64,000 nucleotides of DNA from Lentisphaerae bacterium ADurb.Bin082 (GCA_002070945.1 MWEG01000111.1:62001-126000); one strand, 5' to 3'. Shown: positions 52,413 to 62,361, counted from the first letter of the stretch. Translations and numbers: made by a program. The notes: generated by a model from the letters alone, not told the origin.

Positions 52413-53291
52413 ATGGAAAGCAGACCAGACATGCGCGCTGTAGCTAAAATCAATCTCTATCTCGCCATTGTCGGCAAGCGCCCGAATGGCTACCACGACC
52501 TCAGCACTATTTTTCTGCCGCTGCCAGAACTGGCTGACGACATTATCGTGGCGCCTCATTCAGCCCCTGGGATAGTTATTGAATGCGATGTTCCGGAGCT
52601 GCCGGTCGACTCCAGCAACCTCTGCTGGCAGGCAGCAGAGCAATTCTGCCAATGCTTTGGGGTGACGCCGCAAGTGCGAATCACCATCCGCAAGCGCATC
52701 CCAATTGCGGCTGGCTTAGGCGGCGGCAGCTCGAACGCAGCGGCTGTTCTCCTGGAAATGCGGCGGTTGTTTGCCCCGACCATTTCCGACCAGAAACTGG
52801 CCGCCTTGGCGGTCAAGCTGGGCGCTGACGTACCATTTTTCCTGCGACCGACTCCGTCTCTGGCTACTGGCATTGGCGAAGTCCTGACTCCAATTGCCGT
52901 CAAGGCAACCCCGCCGCTGTTGCTGGCGTCACCAGGCTTTCCGGTCTCTGCGGCCTGGGCTTACGGCCACTGGCAGGATAGCCCAAAGCCAGCTCCGCCA
53001 GCAATCGAAAAATTGCTCGCAGCCCTGGCTATAGGCGATGTCAACGCCATCGCCAAGCTGACCCATAATGACCTTGAGTATTGCGTGTTGACGAAATTCC
53101 CGCTGCTGAGCATTCTCCGGCAGCGGATGCTTGACCTGGGGTGCCTGGCCGTACACGTTTCCGGCAGCGGCCCGACTTTGTTCGGCGTCGGCCCCTGCCA
53201 AGGTCTTGAGCCAGAGGCCTTGTCGACCTTGGCCGAAGGCATGCCTACGCTCAAAACCTGGTTCTTCCCCGGCACAGCGGCTGTCTGCTAA
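52413..53291 (+). CDS. ispE: 4-diphosphocytidyl-2-C-methyl-D-erythritol kinase
   Basis: 292 residues of the GHMP kinase superfamily. AKINLYL with Lys12 near the N-terminus, the ATP loop PIAAGLGGGSSNAA (97-110), LGADVPFFL with the catalytic Asp, and the C-terminal VHVSGSGPTLFGV motif identify IspE. It phosphorylates the 2-hydroxyl of CDP-methylerythritol in the MEP isoprenoid pathway. The start is uncertain: ATG at 52413 or 52431, neither with a strong ribosome binding site. It is directly downstream of a terminator, so it has its own promoter. Confidence 0.94.
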   Translation: MESRPDMRAVAKINLYLAIVGKRPNGYHDLSTIFLPLPELADDIIVAPHSAPGIVIECDVPELPVDSSNLCWQAAEQFCQCFGVTPQVRITIRKRIPIAAGLGGGSSNAAAVLLEMRRLFAPTISDQKLAALAVKLGADVPFFLRPTPSLATGIGEVLTPIAVKATPPLLLASPGFPVSAAWAYGHWQDSPKPAPPAIEKLLAALAIGDVNAIAKLTHNDLEYCVLTKFPLLSILRQRMLDLGCLAVHVSGSGPTLFGVGPCQGLEPEALSTLAEGMPTLKTWFFPGTAAVC

Positions 53292-53305
53292 AACGACGCT
53301 ATAAC

Positions 53306-54475
53306 TCACTGGGCAGGCGCAGGCGCCGGAACAGGCGCAGGCGCGTTAGTCCGGCGATAGAATTCGATCAGTTTTTTCAGGTTAACATGCGCATACGGCA
53401 TGTCGCAGGCTATTTTTTTCCGACCGGCGTCTGCAAACCAGACATCTAAAGTAGCTGGCTTGAAAATGGCGTTATGCAAGTTGGACTTCATAGCGACCGG
53501 CCGCTTGATGATTTCCATCATCACTTCCGGGGTGATGGCACCCAGCTTTTTATGCAAGCGTTCTGACAGGACTTTGGCGCGACTGGGGGCGGAAATCATC
53601 ACCGTGTCAGCCGGTACGGTCGGCAGCTTGGAGTGCTGCTGGCCTGCCTCCAGCACCTCAAGCACAGTCGGCGTCGCATAAATCCCGACCATGTCGCGGC
53701 TGCGGTCGCTGATGACGTAGTAGTACTCGCATGTGCGCGGCGTTTCCTGCAAGATTGCCACGGCTTCGCGCACGGTCTTGGCTCGTTCCATGATGTCACG
53801 CATCAGGAAGGTCATCGGCATACCGTCCCAATGGCCTTCGCCGCCGCCGCCGATTTCGCCCATGGCCAGGCCATGCTCGTTCATCGCCGTCACCGTACCC
53901 ATAAAACCAGCATAGCCGACGGACAGCCAGGCATTCAGGTCTTTCGGCAGAAACACTTGCAGCACCGTGTAGTTCTGCAAGTTGACGTCAGCCATGTAGT
54001 CGAGCACACGCGCGTGTACAACCTCGCCGTCAGCGGAAGCCTGGCCACGCACTGCGACGCCGCTGCAATGAAACAGCTCCGGGAAGAAATTGGCGCAAAG
54101 TCCGTCGCGGTCGCTGATGCCAGCGGCCCGGCTCATGGCCAGGCATTCGGCCAGGAAGCGCTCCGGCGTATGCGGTTTGGCGCGGGTGATGATCTCTTCG
54201 AGACGGTCGTAAAACCACTCCCCTTTAGCAAAACAATATCCGGCCGCCACCAGCGACATCGTCTGCGGCGTGACCTTGGGAATGAGCCTGGCCAGCAGCC
54301 GGCCGTGGGCGGCGCCCATTTCCTCCGGCGTCCCAGCCACAAACAGCACGCGCTTGCCCTGCGTCTGCGCCAGCAGACCATGCGCGTCCCGCGTCATAAC
54401 CCTGATATCCTGGCCGAACAAAGCCAGGCCAGACAACATTGCAACCGCAATCAGCCGCAAACACCATGTACGCAT
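53306..54475 (-). CDS. Exported C45/NTN-hydrolase-type amidase
   Basis: 389 residues with a signal peptide (about 1-22). It resembles acyl-CoA:6-aminopenicillanate acyltransferase (peptidase C45) and choloylglycine-hydrolase NTN enzymes: HCSGVAV with Cys137 as the probable N-terminal nucleophile after self-cleavage, then LDYM and NEHGLAMGEIGGGG. It would cleave or form amide bonds in the cell envelope. The start at 54475 is nine bases after AGGAGG. The C-terminus is a proline/alanine repeat. It is the last gene of a minus-strand run, 52 bases after an alpha/beta hydrolase. Confidence 0.82.
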   Translation of the reverse strand: MRTWCLRLIAVAMLSGLALFGQDIRVMTRDAHGLLAQTQGKRVLFVAGTPEEMGAAHGRLLARLIPKVTPQTMSLVAAGYCFAKGEWFYDRLEEIITRAKPHTPERFLAECLAMSRAAGISDRDGLCANFFPELFHCSGVAVRGQASADGEVVHARVLDYMADVNLQNYTVLQVFLPKDLNAWLSVGYAGFMGTVTAMNEHGLAMGEIGGGGEGHWDGMPMTFLMRDIMERAKTVREAVAILQETPRTCEYYYVISDRSRDMVGIYATPTVLEVLEAGQQHSKLPTVPADTVMISAPSRAKVLSERLHKKLGAITPEVMMEIIKRPVAMKSNLHNAIFKPATLDVWFADAGRKKIACDMPYAHVNLKKLIEFYRRTNAPAPVPAPAPAQ

Positions 54476-54527
54476 GAAAAACATCCTCCTTGCCTTAAAT
54501 AGCAAACAGCCCTGGCCAGCGCGGCTC

Positions 54528-56234
54528 TCAGAGATTGATTGATTCAAGCAGACGATTGAAAATCGCCGCGACCATGCGCAAGACATCCTCTTGGTTGACC
54601 TCACGCGCGGTGCGGCCGGCCGGCGGCCCAAAGTCCGCCTCCGGCGTCTCCGCATCCAAGCGCCATTCGGATATGGTCAGCGTGCCTTGGACGCCGCCGA
54701 CTGCGAAAAAGCCGTTTTTCGGCGCGCCCTTGGCGTCAAACACCAGGTTGATCCGGCCAAAGAAGTCAGGATGGGGGATGTCCACCGCGACCCGGGTCAT
54801 GCCCTCGGTAGTCGGCGTGGCCGCAACCCGGGTATAGCCGGTAAGCATCTCTGGCGCCATGACAACGCTGGCCAGTGCGCCAATCCCCATCTGGTATTTC
54901 AGCAATTGCTCCGGGGCGATGAATGTGTCAAAGCGCCGCCCGTCCACAGCATTCAGCGAACCGACATACAGCGATTCCTTGGCGCCGGCCATCCACGGGT
55001 ACTCGGCTTGCCCGAAAGCCGCCTGTCCGAGCTTAGGCACATTTCCGGACAGCGCATACCATCCTCTCGCGCCGCGCCTTAGCTGCAGCTCGGCCTTGTG
55101 GCTGCTGCCCTCGTCATCTATCGCCAAGCTGAGGCTCAGGCGATGGCCGCAGCCAGGCGTCGGCGTCTCTGTCAGCATCTGGCTCAATTCCCGCAGGAAC
55201 CCTGCCAGCAGGCGGAGTCCGACGGCCTCGGGATTGTCGCCGTCACTCGCGCCGACCGGCTTCCACTCTGGCGGTCGTCGCACCGTGAAGAAATCCACCA
55301 GCTCGGCGAAGATAAACGCTGACTGCGACGCCACCGTGTAGTGATTCACGCCAGGCAGCCAAGTGATCGTGCATCCTGCTGCCTCAGCCAGGAGCTGCGA
55401 GCATTCCGGCGGAATGACGTGATCCTCGGAGGCGCAAATCATCCTCATCCGGCCGAAGCGGCTGAGACGGCGCAAAGCCTCGCCCTGAGAAATCGGGTCC
55501 AGTCGCATCAAGGCATCCAGCGTCTCCTTCCGCGAAGCATCGTCCAGGCTGTCTAAGAACTTCCGGAACACCGCTGTCTCACGCGATTCATGGCGGAAGA
55601 TTTGCTCCAGGTTGCCGCCACCCATGAGCAGGAATGCTCTTTCGAGGCGTGGTTCGAAGCCGCAGACGCTTGCTGAGATAATGGCGCCTAGGCTGCCGCC
55701 ACCGATGCCGACCTTGTCCGCCGCCACTTCCGGCCGGCTGGCCAGGACGTCCACGGCCCGCCGGTTGTCCTGGATTGCCTGCTCCAGGGACTTGATGAAT
55801 CGGTCGGCCGACTCCAGCATCTGCTTGCGGCCACGGTTATCGCCGCGCCGTTCATAGTAGGGCATCATGATGAACATGGCGACCACGCCATTGTTGGCCA
55901 GGGTGGTGCACATCATCCGTTCCAAATCAAAGCCACCCGCCAAAATGTGGTTGATCACCACCGCCGGATGCGACTTGGTCGACGGCAGTCCGTGCGGCAA
56001 GAAGAATTCACCGTGCACGGTGTTGTTGCTCTCCAGGTCGGAAACGACCGGCGACGGATAGGAAATAGCATACACCGTGTGCGTCTGACGCCGCTCAAGC
56101 TCACGCAATTCATACTCAAACGGCGACTGGTTAAACGTCTCGCCAACAGCGGTCTTGATGACATCGGCCTGCCCATACAAAGCCCAGGTCCATACCACCA
56201 GGAACACCGTGACCATTTTCACTGCACCACGCAT
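54528..56234 (-). CDS. Exported alpha/beta hydrolase (dienelactone hydrolase-like)
   Basis: 568 residues with a signal peptide (about 1-23). The alpha/beta-hydrolase domain has the nucleophile elbow GGGSLG with Ser181, probable acid Asp271 in ASEDH, and His298 in GVNHYT. The C-terminal half (about 330-568) is beta-rich and of unknown type. The substrate is unknown; ester or amide cleavage is expected. AAGGAG supports the start at 56234 over 56258. It is co-directional with the C45 gene downstream, and both are exported. Confidence 0.78.
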   Translation of the reverse strand: MRGAVKMVTVFLVVWTWALYGQADVIKTAVGETFNQSPFEYELRELERRQTHTVYAISYPSPVVSDLESNNTVHGEFFLPHGLPSTKSHPAVVINHILAGGFDLERMMCTTLANNGVVAMFIMMPYYERRGDNRGRKQMLESADRFIKSLEQAIQDNRRAVDVLASRPEVAADKVGIGGGSLGAIISASVCGFEPRLERAFLLMGGGNLEQIFRHESRETAVFRKFLDSLDDASRKETLDALMRLDPISQGEALRRLSRFGRMRMICASEDHVIPPECSQLLAEAAGCTITWLPGVNHYTVASQSAFIFAELVDFFTVRRPPEWKPVGASDGDNPEAVGLRLLAGFLRELSQMLTETPTPGCGHRLSLSLAIDDEGSSHKAELQLRRGARGWYALSGNVPKLGQAAFGQAEYPWMAGAKESLYVGSLNAVDGRRFDTFIAPEQLLKYQMGIGALASVVMAPEMLTGYTRVAATPTTEGMTRVAVDIPHPDFFGRINLVFDAKGAPKNGFFAVGGVQGTLTISEWRLDAETPEADFGPPAGRTAREVNQEDVLRMVAAIFNRLLESINL

Positions 56235-56331
56235 GCGCTTTTCTCCTTTTTCAAACACTCGCTGCTACGACGAAAATCATCTCCCAGCACAAGTCAAAAT
56301 CGTAAACCGACCTAAGCCGATAGCCGCGTCG

Positions 56332-57699
56332 TCACCGGCCGCCGATGACGGCATTCCTGATTCGGATATGCGGCCCGCCCTCGGTCACTGGCAGCGGTGA
56401 CTGGCCGCCTTTGCCGCAGCCGCCACCGGTTTCATTGATGGTGAAATCATCGGCAATACCGTCAATGGCGTGCAAGGTGTCGAACACATTTCCGGTCAAG
56501 ACCACGTCGCGCAGCAGTTCGCAGACTTGCCCGTTGCGGATGCGATATCCGTAGGCGGCTGAGAACGTGAACATCTCCATCATGGTTTGGCCGCCCTTCA
56601 TGCCGCAGGCGTAAATGCCGTCATCAATGTCTGCGAACAGCTGTTCGCGGGTGAGGTCGCCCGGTTCGATGAAAGTGTTGGTCATGCGCACGATTGGCGC
56701 ATAGCCGCCGCTGATGGCGCGGGCGTTGCCAGTCGGCCGCGCACCCATCTTGCCGGCTGTCTCCAGCGAATGCAGATGACCGACCAGGACGCCATTCTTG
56801 ATCAGTTCTGTGCGCTGCGTGGGCACGCCTTCGTCGTCCACAGGATGCGTACCCTGGAGCGTGCCTCGGGCGCCGTCATCAGTGATGTTCAAGTTTTTCA
56901 CGCCCATGACGCGCCCAATGGTCATCAGCTCCCGCATCTGCTGGTTTTCATACAGGAAGTCTGCTTCGCTTAAATGACCGAAAGCCTCATGCGCAAACAC
57001 CCCGGTCAGGTCCGGACGCAGCACGACCGTATAGCGGCCACCCGGGCATTGCGGCGCTTTCAGCAAGTCCACCGCACGCTGAGCAACTTCGCGAGCGAGT
57101 TCTTCGCGGCCAAAGACAATGCCGTAGTCAGTGGCGGAGGCGACGCTCTCATGCGCCCTCTGCACCAAGCCACCAGACCGAGCGCCAGCAGACAGCACCA
57201 GGATGGCGCGAGGTCGCTCATCCAAAAAATACGACCCGCGCGTCGAGGCGAAGTAGACCGTCCGGAACGTGTCAGAATAACTGACCAGCGACGTCTCAAC
57301 GCCAGGCGTTGACTTGCGCACAATCTCATTGTAGCGTTCGACTAAGGCGACCTTGTCCTGGATCGGCACCGTGCGGAAATCCTGTTGCAGGGGCGCCCGG
57401 AATTCCTGGTCCACGACTGGGACGCCTTCGGCCAGGACGGTTTTCTCACGGCCGACTAAGGCAGCGGCTGAGCAGGCGTCAGCCACTTTTTCCTCCAAGT
57501 CGTCCAAAGTGTCAAAGGAGCAGACTCCCCATCCCCCCCGGTGGCAGGCGCGGACGATTCCGCCGGTGGTGCAGCCAGTGCTGGCGTTTTCCTGCTCTGG
57601 GCCGCGATAGGAAAAAGAAGTCGCATCAGATTGTTCGTATCGAATCTCGGCGTAATCCGCCCGGGCGTTCTTCAAGGCATCCATCAAACGCTGTTTCAT
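56332..57699 (-). CDS. tldD: TldD-family metalloprotease
   Basis: 455 residues. The zinc-binding HEAFGH motif (His237, Glu238, His242) and the C-terminal GCGKGGQSPLPV region are those of TldD. TldD, together with TldE/PmbA, degrades unfolded linear peptides and matures some modified peptides (microcin B17). No tldE/pmbA is in the window, so its partner must be elsewhere. AGGA lies before the ATG at 57699. It follows hemW on the same strand after 110 bases. Confidence 0.92.
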   Translation of the reverse strand: MKQRLMDALKNARADYAEIRYEQSDATSFSYRGPEQENASTGCTTGGIVRACHRGGWGVCSFDTLDDLEEKVADACSAAALVGREKTVLAEGVPVVDQEFRAPLQQDFRTVPIQDKVALVERYNEIVRKSTPGVETSLVSYSDTFRTVYFASTRGSYFLDERPRAILVLSAGARSGGLVQRAHESVASATDYGIVFGREELAREVAQRAVDLLKAPQCPGGRYTVVLRPDLTGVFAHEAFGHLSEADFLYENQQMRELMTIGRVMGVKNLNITDDGARGTLQGTHPVDDEGVPTQRTELIKNGVLVGHLHSLETAGKMGARPTGNARAISGGYAPIVRMTNTFIEPGDLTREQLFADIDDGIYACGMKGGQTMMEMFTFSAAYGYRIRNGQVCELLRDVVLTGNVFDTLHAIDGIADDFTINETGGGCGKGGQSPLPVTEGGPHIRIRNAVIGGR

Positions 57700-57809
57700 G
57701 ACTTGTCCTGTTTCTATCGTCGACAGCACACCACCGGCGGCAAGGATGCCCCCGGCGGTTTAAGAATTAAATACGGCAAAAAGCCTAATGTAATTCAGCA
57801 AGCTGATTC

Positions 57810-58916
57810 TTACAATAATTCCATGATAACGTCATCATTAAAAAGCATTCCTTGGCGGGTTGGCCGTGCGCCTGAGGCGTCGCTCGTCAACAAGCCGCGT
57901 TTGGCCAGCCGCGCCAGGGCGTCGCCACGCAGCTGGCGCGCGTCACAGCCCGTGCGTTGTTGGAAATCCTGCCACTGCCAGCCGACCGTCCGGCGCATGC
58001 CAAAGGCGAGAATTTCAGCCGCCTGTTCGTGTGCCGGCAAGGTCTCCCGCACTGGCGGCGCACGGTTCAGCCAAGCCGTCAAATCAGAGGGGTTGGCTGA
58101 ACGGCCAGCGCCGTCAAACGACACGGCCGACGGACCGCAGCCAAGGTATGTCCCGCCTTGCCAGACCCCGACATTGTGGCGGCACTCTTCGCCAGCCAGA
58201 GCGAAGTTGGAGATTTCATAGCGCTGGAAGCCAGCGGCGCCCAGAATCGCGTCAGCGGCGTCCCACATGTCGAGGAACACGTCGTCGGAAGCAGGGCTGA
58301 CCTGGCCGGCTAAGCGCGTCCCCTCTTCAATGGTCAAGGCGTAGGTTGACAGATGCGTCGGCTCCAGAGCCACAGCCTGGCGCAGGTCAGCCTCCCAGTC
58401 CGACAGGGTCTGGCCTGGAATGGCGTAGATGAAATCAAGATTGCAACGCTGAATGCCATGCTGGCGAGCCGCACTCAGCCATTCGCCCACAGACTCGGGA
58501 CTGCCGCGGCGGCCAATCGTCCGCCGCAGAGACGGTGAAAAGCTCTGGACGCCAAAGCTGAGGCGGTTGACGCCATGCTCTGCCAGGAGGGCGATCTTCT
58601 CCTCGTCCATCGATTCCGGATTGGCCTCCACAGTCCATTCACAATCCGGCGCAAGTGCAAAGCAGCCTTTGACAAGTCCGGCGAGCTGGTTCAGCTCTGC
58701 GGCAGCCAGGGCGCTGGGCGTGCCGCCGCCAAAGAAGACAGACTGCAACGGTGCGCAATTCTTGGCGCCTTGGCGCATCTCCTGCTCCAGCCGTTCCAAG
58801 TAGGCGCGGCGCGCGTCCGAAGACGACTCTCCCAGCGAGTAGAAGGCACAATAAGAGCATTTCCCCCTGCAAAAGGGGACATGGACGTATAAGGATTGAA
58901 AGGCGCCTGCTGTCAT
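57810..58916 (-). CDS. hemW: HemW-like radical SAM protein
   Basis: 368 residues. The radical SAM cluster is bound by Cys16-x3-Cys20-x2-Cys23 in PFCRGKCSYC. GGGTPS (about 63-68), VEANPES, LSFGVQSF and the C-terminal HemN-like domain (about 280-368) identify HemW, formerly annotated as an oxygen-independent coproporphyrinogen oxidase. HemW is a heme chaperone rather than an oxidase. The characteristic Cys of HemN N-terminal extension is absent. It is the third gene of the M20-nitrilase-hemW run, 48 bases after the nitrilase-family gene. Confidence 0.9.
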   Translation of the reverse strand: MTAGAFQSLYVHVPFCRGKCSYCAFYSLGESSSDARRAYLERLEQEMRQGAKNCAPLQSVFFGGGTPSALAAAELNQLAGLVKGCFALAPDCEWTVEANPESMDEEKIALLAEHGVNRLSFGVQSFSPSLRRTIGRRGSPESVGEWLSAARQHGIQRCNLDFIYAIPGQTLSDWEADLRQAVALEPTHLSTYALTIEEGTRLAGQVSPASDDVFLDMWDAADAILGAAGFQRYEISNFALAGEECRHNVGVWQGGTYLGCGPSAVSFDGAGRSANPSDLTAWLNRAPPVRETLPAHEQAAEILAFGMRRTVGWQWQDFQQRTGCDARQLRGDALARLAKRGLLTSDASGARPTRQGMLFNDDVIMELL

Positions 58917-58964
58917 GGTTCAGAATGAAGCTCAAGACTATCCGAAACACCTCGGTTCGCGGGA

Positions 58965-59801
58965 TCAGGCGTGGTGTTCCGGGCAAGAACACATCGCCCG
59001 GGCGCCCAAGGCGGCGCGGCATTCGCTCAGCCGTTCCCGACGCAAGGTGACCGTAAAACACTGCGGCTCGCGGTGCGGCGCGACAGCTGTCGGCAATCCC
59101 CAGGGGTCGTAGACCCCAGAGTGGCCAAACAGCTCCAAGCCGGTTTCCTGGTTGACGCCGCCCTGCCCCACCCCTGCCACCCAGGTCTGCGTTTCAATGG
59201 CCCGGGCCCGCAGCAGCACTTCCCAGTGAGCCTGACCAGTCCAGGCCGTGAAGGCCGCCGTGCAGAGGAATAGATCACAGGGCCGACATTCCTGGAAAAT
59301 CTCTGGAAAGCGCAAATCAAAACAGATAGTCAGAGCAATCTTCCAGCCACGCCAGTCAAAGGTGACCGCCTTCTGGCCGGGACGAAACAGCGCTGGCTCA
59401 AAAATGGCCTCGGGATGCTTGCCTTGCAAGGTGAACAGGCGCCTTTTGTCGTAACAAGCCAAAATGGCGCCATCCGAGCCGACCGCATACGAGCGGTTGA
59501 CTATGCCGTCCTCAACCGTCACTGGCACCCCCCCGAACACAGCTGCCAGACCTTCTTCTTGGCACAGCTTGCTCAGCGTCTCCGCCCACTCCGACTCTGG
59601 CCAGGCAGCCGCTCGCGTAGCCGTCGTGCCAGCCAGGCAGAACACGTATTCGGGAAACACCGCCAGGTCAGCGCCTTCTGAGCGCACCTGGCAGAGGCTG
59701 TCGCGAACTGAAGCGAGATTGACCGCCACCTCCGCTACCGAACACATCTGCACCAGGCCCAAACGCAAATCACCAGCAGCTGTGGACGACGTCTTTGTCA
59801 T
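58965..59801 (-). CDS. Nitrilase-family C-N hydrolase
   Basis: 278 residues with the complete Glu-Lys-Cys triad: Glu51 in FPEYV, Lys119 in YDKRRLF and Cys160 in ICFDLRFPE. The YDKxxLF and CYDLRFPE-like motifs fit the Nit/omega-amidase branch, which hydrolyses deaminated glutathione or omega-amides of 2-oxoacids. The start overlaps the stop of the M20 gene by four bases (ATGA), so the two are translationally coupled. The pair suggests sequential amide-bond breakdown. Confidence 0.88.
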   Translation of the reverse strand: MTKTSSTAAGDLRLGLVQMCSVAEVAVNLASVRDSLCQVRSEGADLAVFPEYVFCLAGTTATRAAAWPESEWAETLSKLCQEEGLAAVFGGVPVTVEDGIVNRSYAVGSDGAILACYDKRRLFTLQGKHPEAIFEPALFRPGQKAVTFDWRGWKIALTICFDLRFPEIFQECRPCDLFLCTAAFTAWTGQAHWEVLLRARAIETQTWVAGVGQGGVNQETGLELFGHSGVYDPWGLPTAVAPHREPQCFTVTLRRERLSECRAALGARAMCSCPEHHA

Positions 59802-61156
59802 TTCGTCTCGCTTTCCGTTTTTGGATGGATGACCGTCTCCAGCACGTCGGCGACGTTTTGCGTCGACGTGAAGCTGTCAGCATAGTCGATATATTCCTGG
59901 ACTGTCATTTTGCCTTCGCGGCGGTCTGCGATTTCGCGGCCTTTTTCAGCCTTGCCATGCAACAAGTCCACCACCATCAGCGCGGCCAGCTTAGCATTGT
60001 TCAGGTAAAGGCGGACCGGGTCATCAACCGTGAAATCGATGCCATGCCCGGTTCCCTTCATGCCAGGCGCTGAGCCATGGATGACTGGCATGATGCAGCC
60101 GACATCGCCCATGTCAGTCGAACCCATGCTGAAGCCGCGACCGACCGGCTTGTCCCAATCTGGCTCGATCAGCTTCACTGCTTCCTTAAACAGCTCGAGC
60201 AACGCATCGTCATCCTTCAGCGGCATATAGCCGCAGACCGTCCTGATTTCCACGTCAGTCCCGACTGCTGTGGCTGCGCCAGCCATGACATTGTCAAACT
60301 GCCTGGAGACAACCTTGACTTCCTCCATATTGTCCGCCCGGAGCATGTACTCCATCTTGCAGGAATCAGGGATGATGTTGACCACGTCGCCGCCGCTCGT
60401 CATGATGCCATGCACCCGAATGGTGCGGTTGCGGGAAAACGTCTCCCGAATCATGCCAAGGGCGTTGACGGCAAGGGTGGCGGCATGGAAGGCGTTGACG
60501 CCCCCGCCCGGCCCGGCAGCGTGGCAGCTCTTGCCCTTGAAACGGACTGTTTTCATGACAAAGCCGTTGTGGTCGCTGACTCCATAGCCCCTGACGCCGG
60601 CATGATGCATGATCGCGATGTCAACGTCATCAAAAGCGCCAACGCGGATCAACTCGCTTTTGCCGCCCAAAGCCTGAATCTTGCCTTCGGCCATCATCTG
60701 CAAACGATGCTCGAATTCAATGCATTCCTCAGCTGGCGTGCCAATGAAGCTGACCCGCCCGGACAGGCTTTTCATAGCTCCGGAGTCAACCAGGCCCATG
60801 GCTGCTCCTAACATCGCGGTGACATGGGCGTGATGCCCGCAGGCATGCACTGCCCCGGTCTCCGGATCGCATTCCGGATGCGTGGGCAGCAGCAATGCGT
60901 CTAGCTCGCCTAAGATGGCGACCGTCGGGCCAGGCTTGGCGCCATCCAAGTCAGCGCGCATCCCGGTCACCGCCAGTTTTTCCCGCACGGCCATTCCCAG
61001 CGAGCGCAAGGTCTCGGTCGCCTTGGCGGCAGTCTTATACTCGCGATAGCCAGCTTCGGGGTTCTTCCAAAAATAGTCTCCCAGGGCTAAAATGTCATCT
61101 TTACGGGCGTCAATCGCCTTGATGACTGCCGCCTTCACCGCATCGATCTTTTTCAT
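59798..61156 (-). CDS. M20 family amidohydrolase
   Basis: 452 residues, cytoplasmic. The metal-site motif HACGHHAHV carries His104, Cys106 and His108/109, as in M20D amidohydrolases that use a cysteine ligand or gate; GTPAEE (about 139-144) supplies the catalytic and metal glutamates. Relatives include AbgB (p-aminobenzoyl-glutamate hydrolase), IAA-amino acid hydrolases and N-acyl amino acid deacylases. AGGGAG precedes the ATG. It is the first gene of the minus-strand run and is coupled to a nitrilase-family gene. Confidence 0.88.
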   Translation of the reverse strand: MKKIDAVKAAVIKAIDARKDDILALGDYFWKNPEAGYREYKTAAKATETLRSLGMAVREKLAVTGMRADLDGAKPGPTVAILGELDALLLPTHPECDPETGAVHACGHHAHVTAMLGAAMGLVDSGAMKSLSGRVSFIGTPAEECIEFEHRLQMMAEGKIQALGGKSELIRVGAFDDVDIAIMHHAGVRGYGVSDHNGFVMKTVRFKGKSCHAAGPGGGVNAFHAATLAVNALGMIRETFSRNRTIRVHGIMTSGGDVVNIIPDSCKMEYMLRADNMEEVKVVSRQFDNVMAGAATAVGTDVEIRTVCGYMPLKDDDALLELFKEAVKLIEPDWDKPVGRGFSMGSTDMGDVGCIMPVIHGSAPGMKGTGHGIDFTVDDPVRLYLNNAKLAALMVVDLLHGKAEKGREIADRREGKMTVQEYIDYADSFTSTQNVADVLETVIHPKTESETK

Positions 61157-61230
61157 GTCGTCTCCCTGTTTGTTTCATCTCAAGGTGTTGCAATCCAGGC
61201 CGCTCTCATTCCGCGCCAGCTGGACTACAA

Positions 61231-62361
61231 TCACAGCCATTTCCGGAATTGACGCAGCCGATGGAAAGTGATTCGATTCGAATCATGGAAATTATGCGCT
61301 CCGCGCCAGGCCATCCTGGTCGCGAAAATGATGTCTTCTTCGCCGTCAAAGTGCCAGTCGACGTACTGAAAGCCAGTCAGCCGCGCAGAATCCTGCGGGA
61401 CAAGCCCAGACTCATCCCGCAAAATCTCCTTGACGACTTGCCAGTGCCGCAAATCCTCTGATTTGGCCAGCGACAGCACATTGCGGCAGCCGCTCTGATA
61501 AGGCGTCTTTTGCAACGGCGCGTTGACTAAGCTGAGATAGTAGCCGGTCCGCTCGTCACGCCGAATCACAAACTTGGTCTTGCCGCCCGGCATCTCGATG
61601 AATCCCTGGCTGGGATCAAACGAAATCTCCCTGCCGCCGTCCGACACCCGAACCATGGCGCCGACGTCGTAGCGCGGCGCCGTATGGACGCGCAGGATGT
61701 TCCAGATTTGTCCTTTCGGGTCCAGGCAGACATTGCCTTCCAGCCAGCCGCCTGAACCCTCGTCTTCCCATTCTTTGGGCAGCCAGTCATGCTGGAAAAG
61801 GATTTTATTGCTCATCGTCCAGCTGGCGGCGTCAAGCAAGTCAGAATCCTGGTCAGCGGAAATCACAAAAGCCTTGAAGCCGCTGCCCCACTTGGCGTCC
61901 CAGCATTCTTCCATCCCCCGGTAAATGCGATGGCGGTGGAACAGAAACGGCACCGACGAGGTATGATAATTAGGATTATCGTGATAATAGCCGCCCTTGA
62001 ACAGCAGGCCATTGCTGCCATTCGTCGGATGCGACCAAGTAAAGCCCCCGTCATCGCTGCGCCGGATGACAATAGAGCCATATTGCTGGGTGACGCCGAA
62101 CAGGTAAAGGACACCGCGGTGTATAAACAGGGTGCTCCAATAGGCGTTCATCACATGAGTGACGTTCTGCCAACTCTGGCCGTTGTCCTCGGAGCGATAG
62201 ACGCTGGCCAGCGCTTCCTCAGACTCATGATTGCGCGGGCAGCCTGGACCAAAATAATCGTGCGTTGCCACTAAGACGCCGTCTTCCAGCCGAATGATGC
62301 TCGGACTGCCTAAGTAGGTGCGCGTCTGTTCCGGCTGATACTTGATCTCACTGTAAAGCAT
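61231..62361 (-). CDS. Sialidase-like beta-propeller (BNR/Asp-box)
   Basis: 376 residues, no signal peptide. Two clear Asp boxes, S57-E-D-N-G-Q-S-W64 and S102-D-D-G-G-F-T-W109, mark a six-bladed sialidase-type propeller. An arginine near the N-terminus (Arg24 in SIIRLEDG) could belong to the arginine triad, and RDERTGYYLSL lies in the C-terminal half. It may be a cytoplasmic exo-sialidase or a related lyase/phosphorylase; catalytic residues cannot be assigned safely. A MITE-like element with target duplication starts 57 bases upstream. Confidence 0.72.
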   Translation of the reverse strand: MLYSEIKYQPEQTRTYLGSPSIIRLEDGVLVATHDYFGPGCPRNHESEEALASVYRSEDNGQSWQNVTHVMNAYWSTLFIHRGVLYLFGVTQQYGSIVIRRSDDGGFTWSHPTNGSNGLLFKGGYYHDNPNYHTSSVPFLFHRHRIYRGMEECWDAKWGSGFKAFVISADQDSDLLDAASWTMSNKILFQHDWLPKEWEDEGSGGWLEGNVCLDPKGQIWNILRVHTAPRYDVGAMVRVSDGGREISFDPSQGFIEMPGGKTKFVIRRDERTGYYLSLVNAPLQKTPYQSGCRNVLSLAKSEDLRHWQVVKEILRDESGLVPQDSARLTGFQYVDWHFDGEEDIIFATRMAWRGAHNFHDSNRITFHRLRQFRKWL

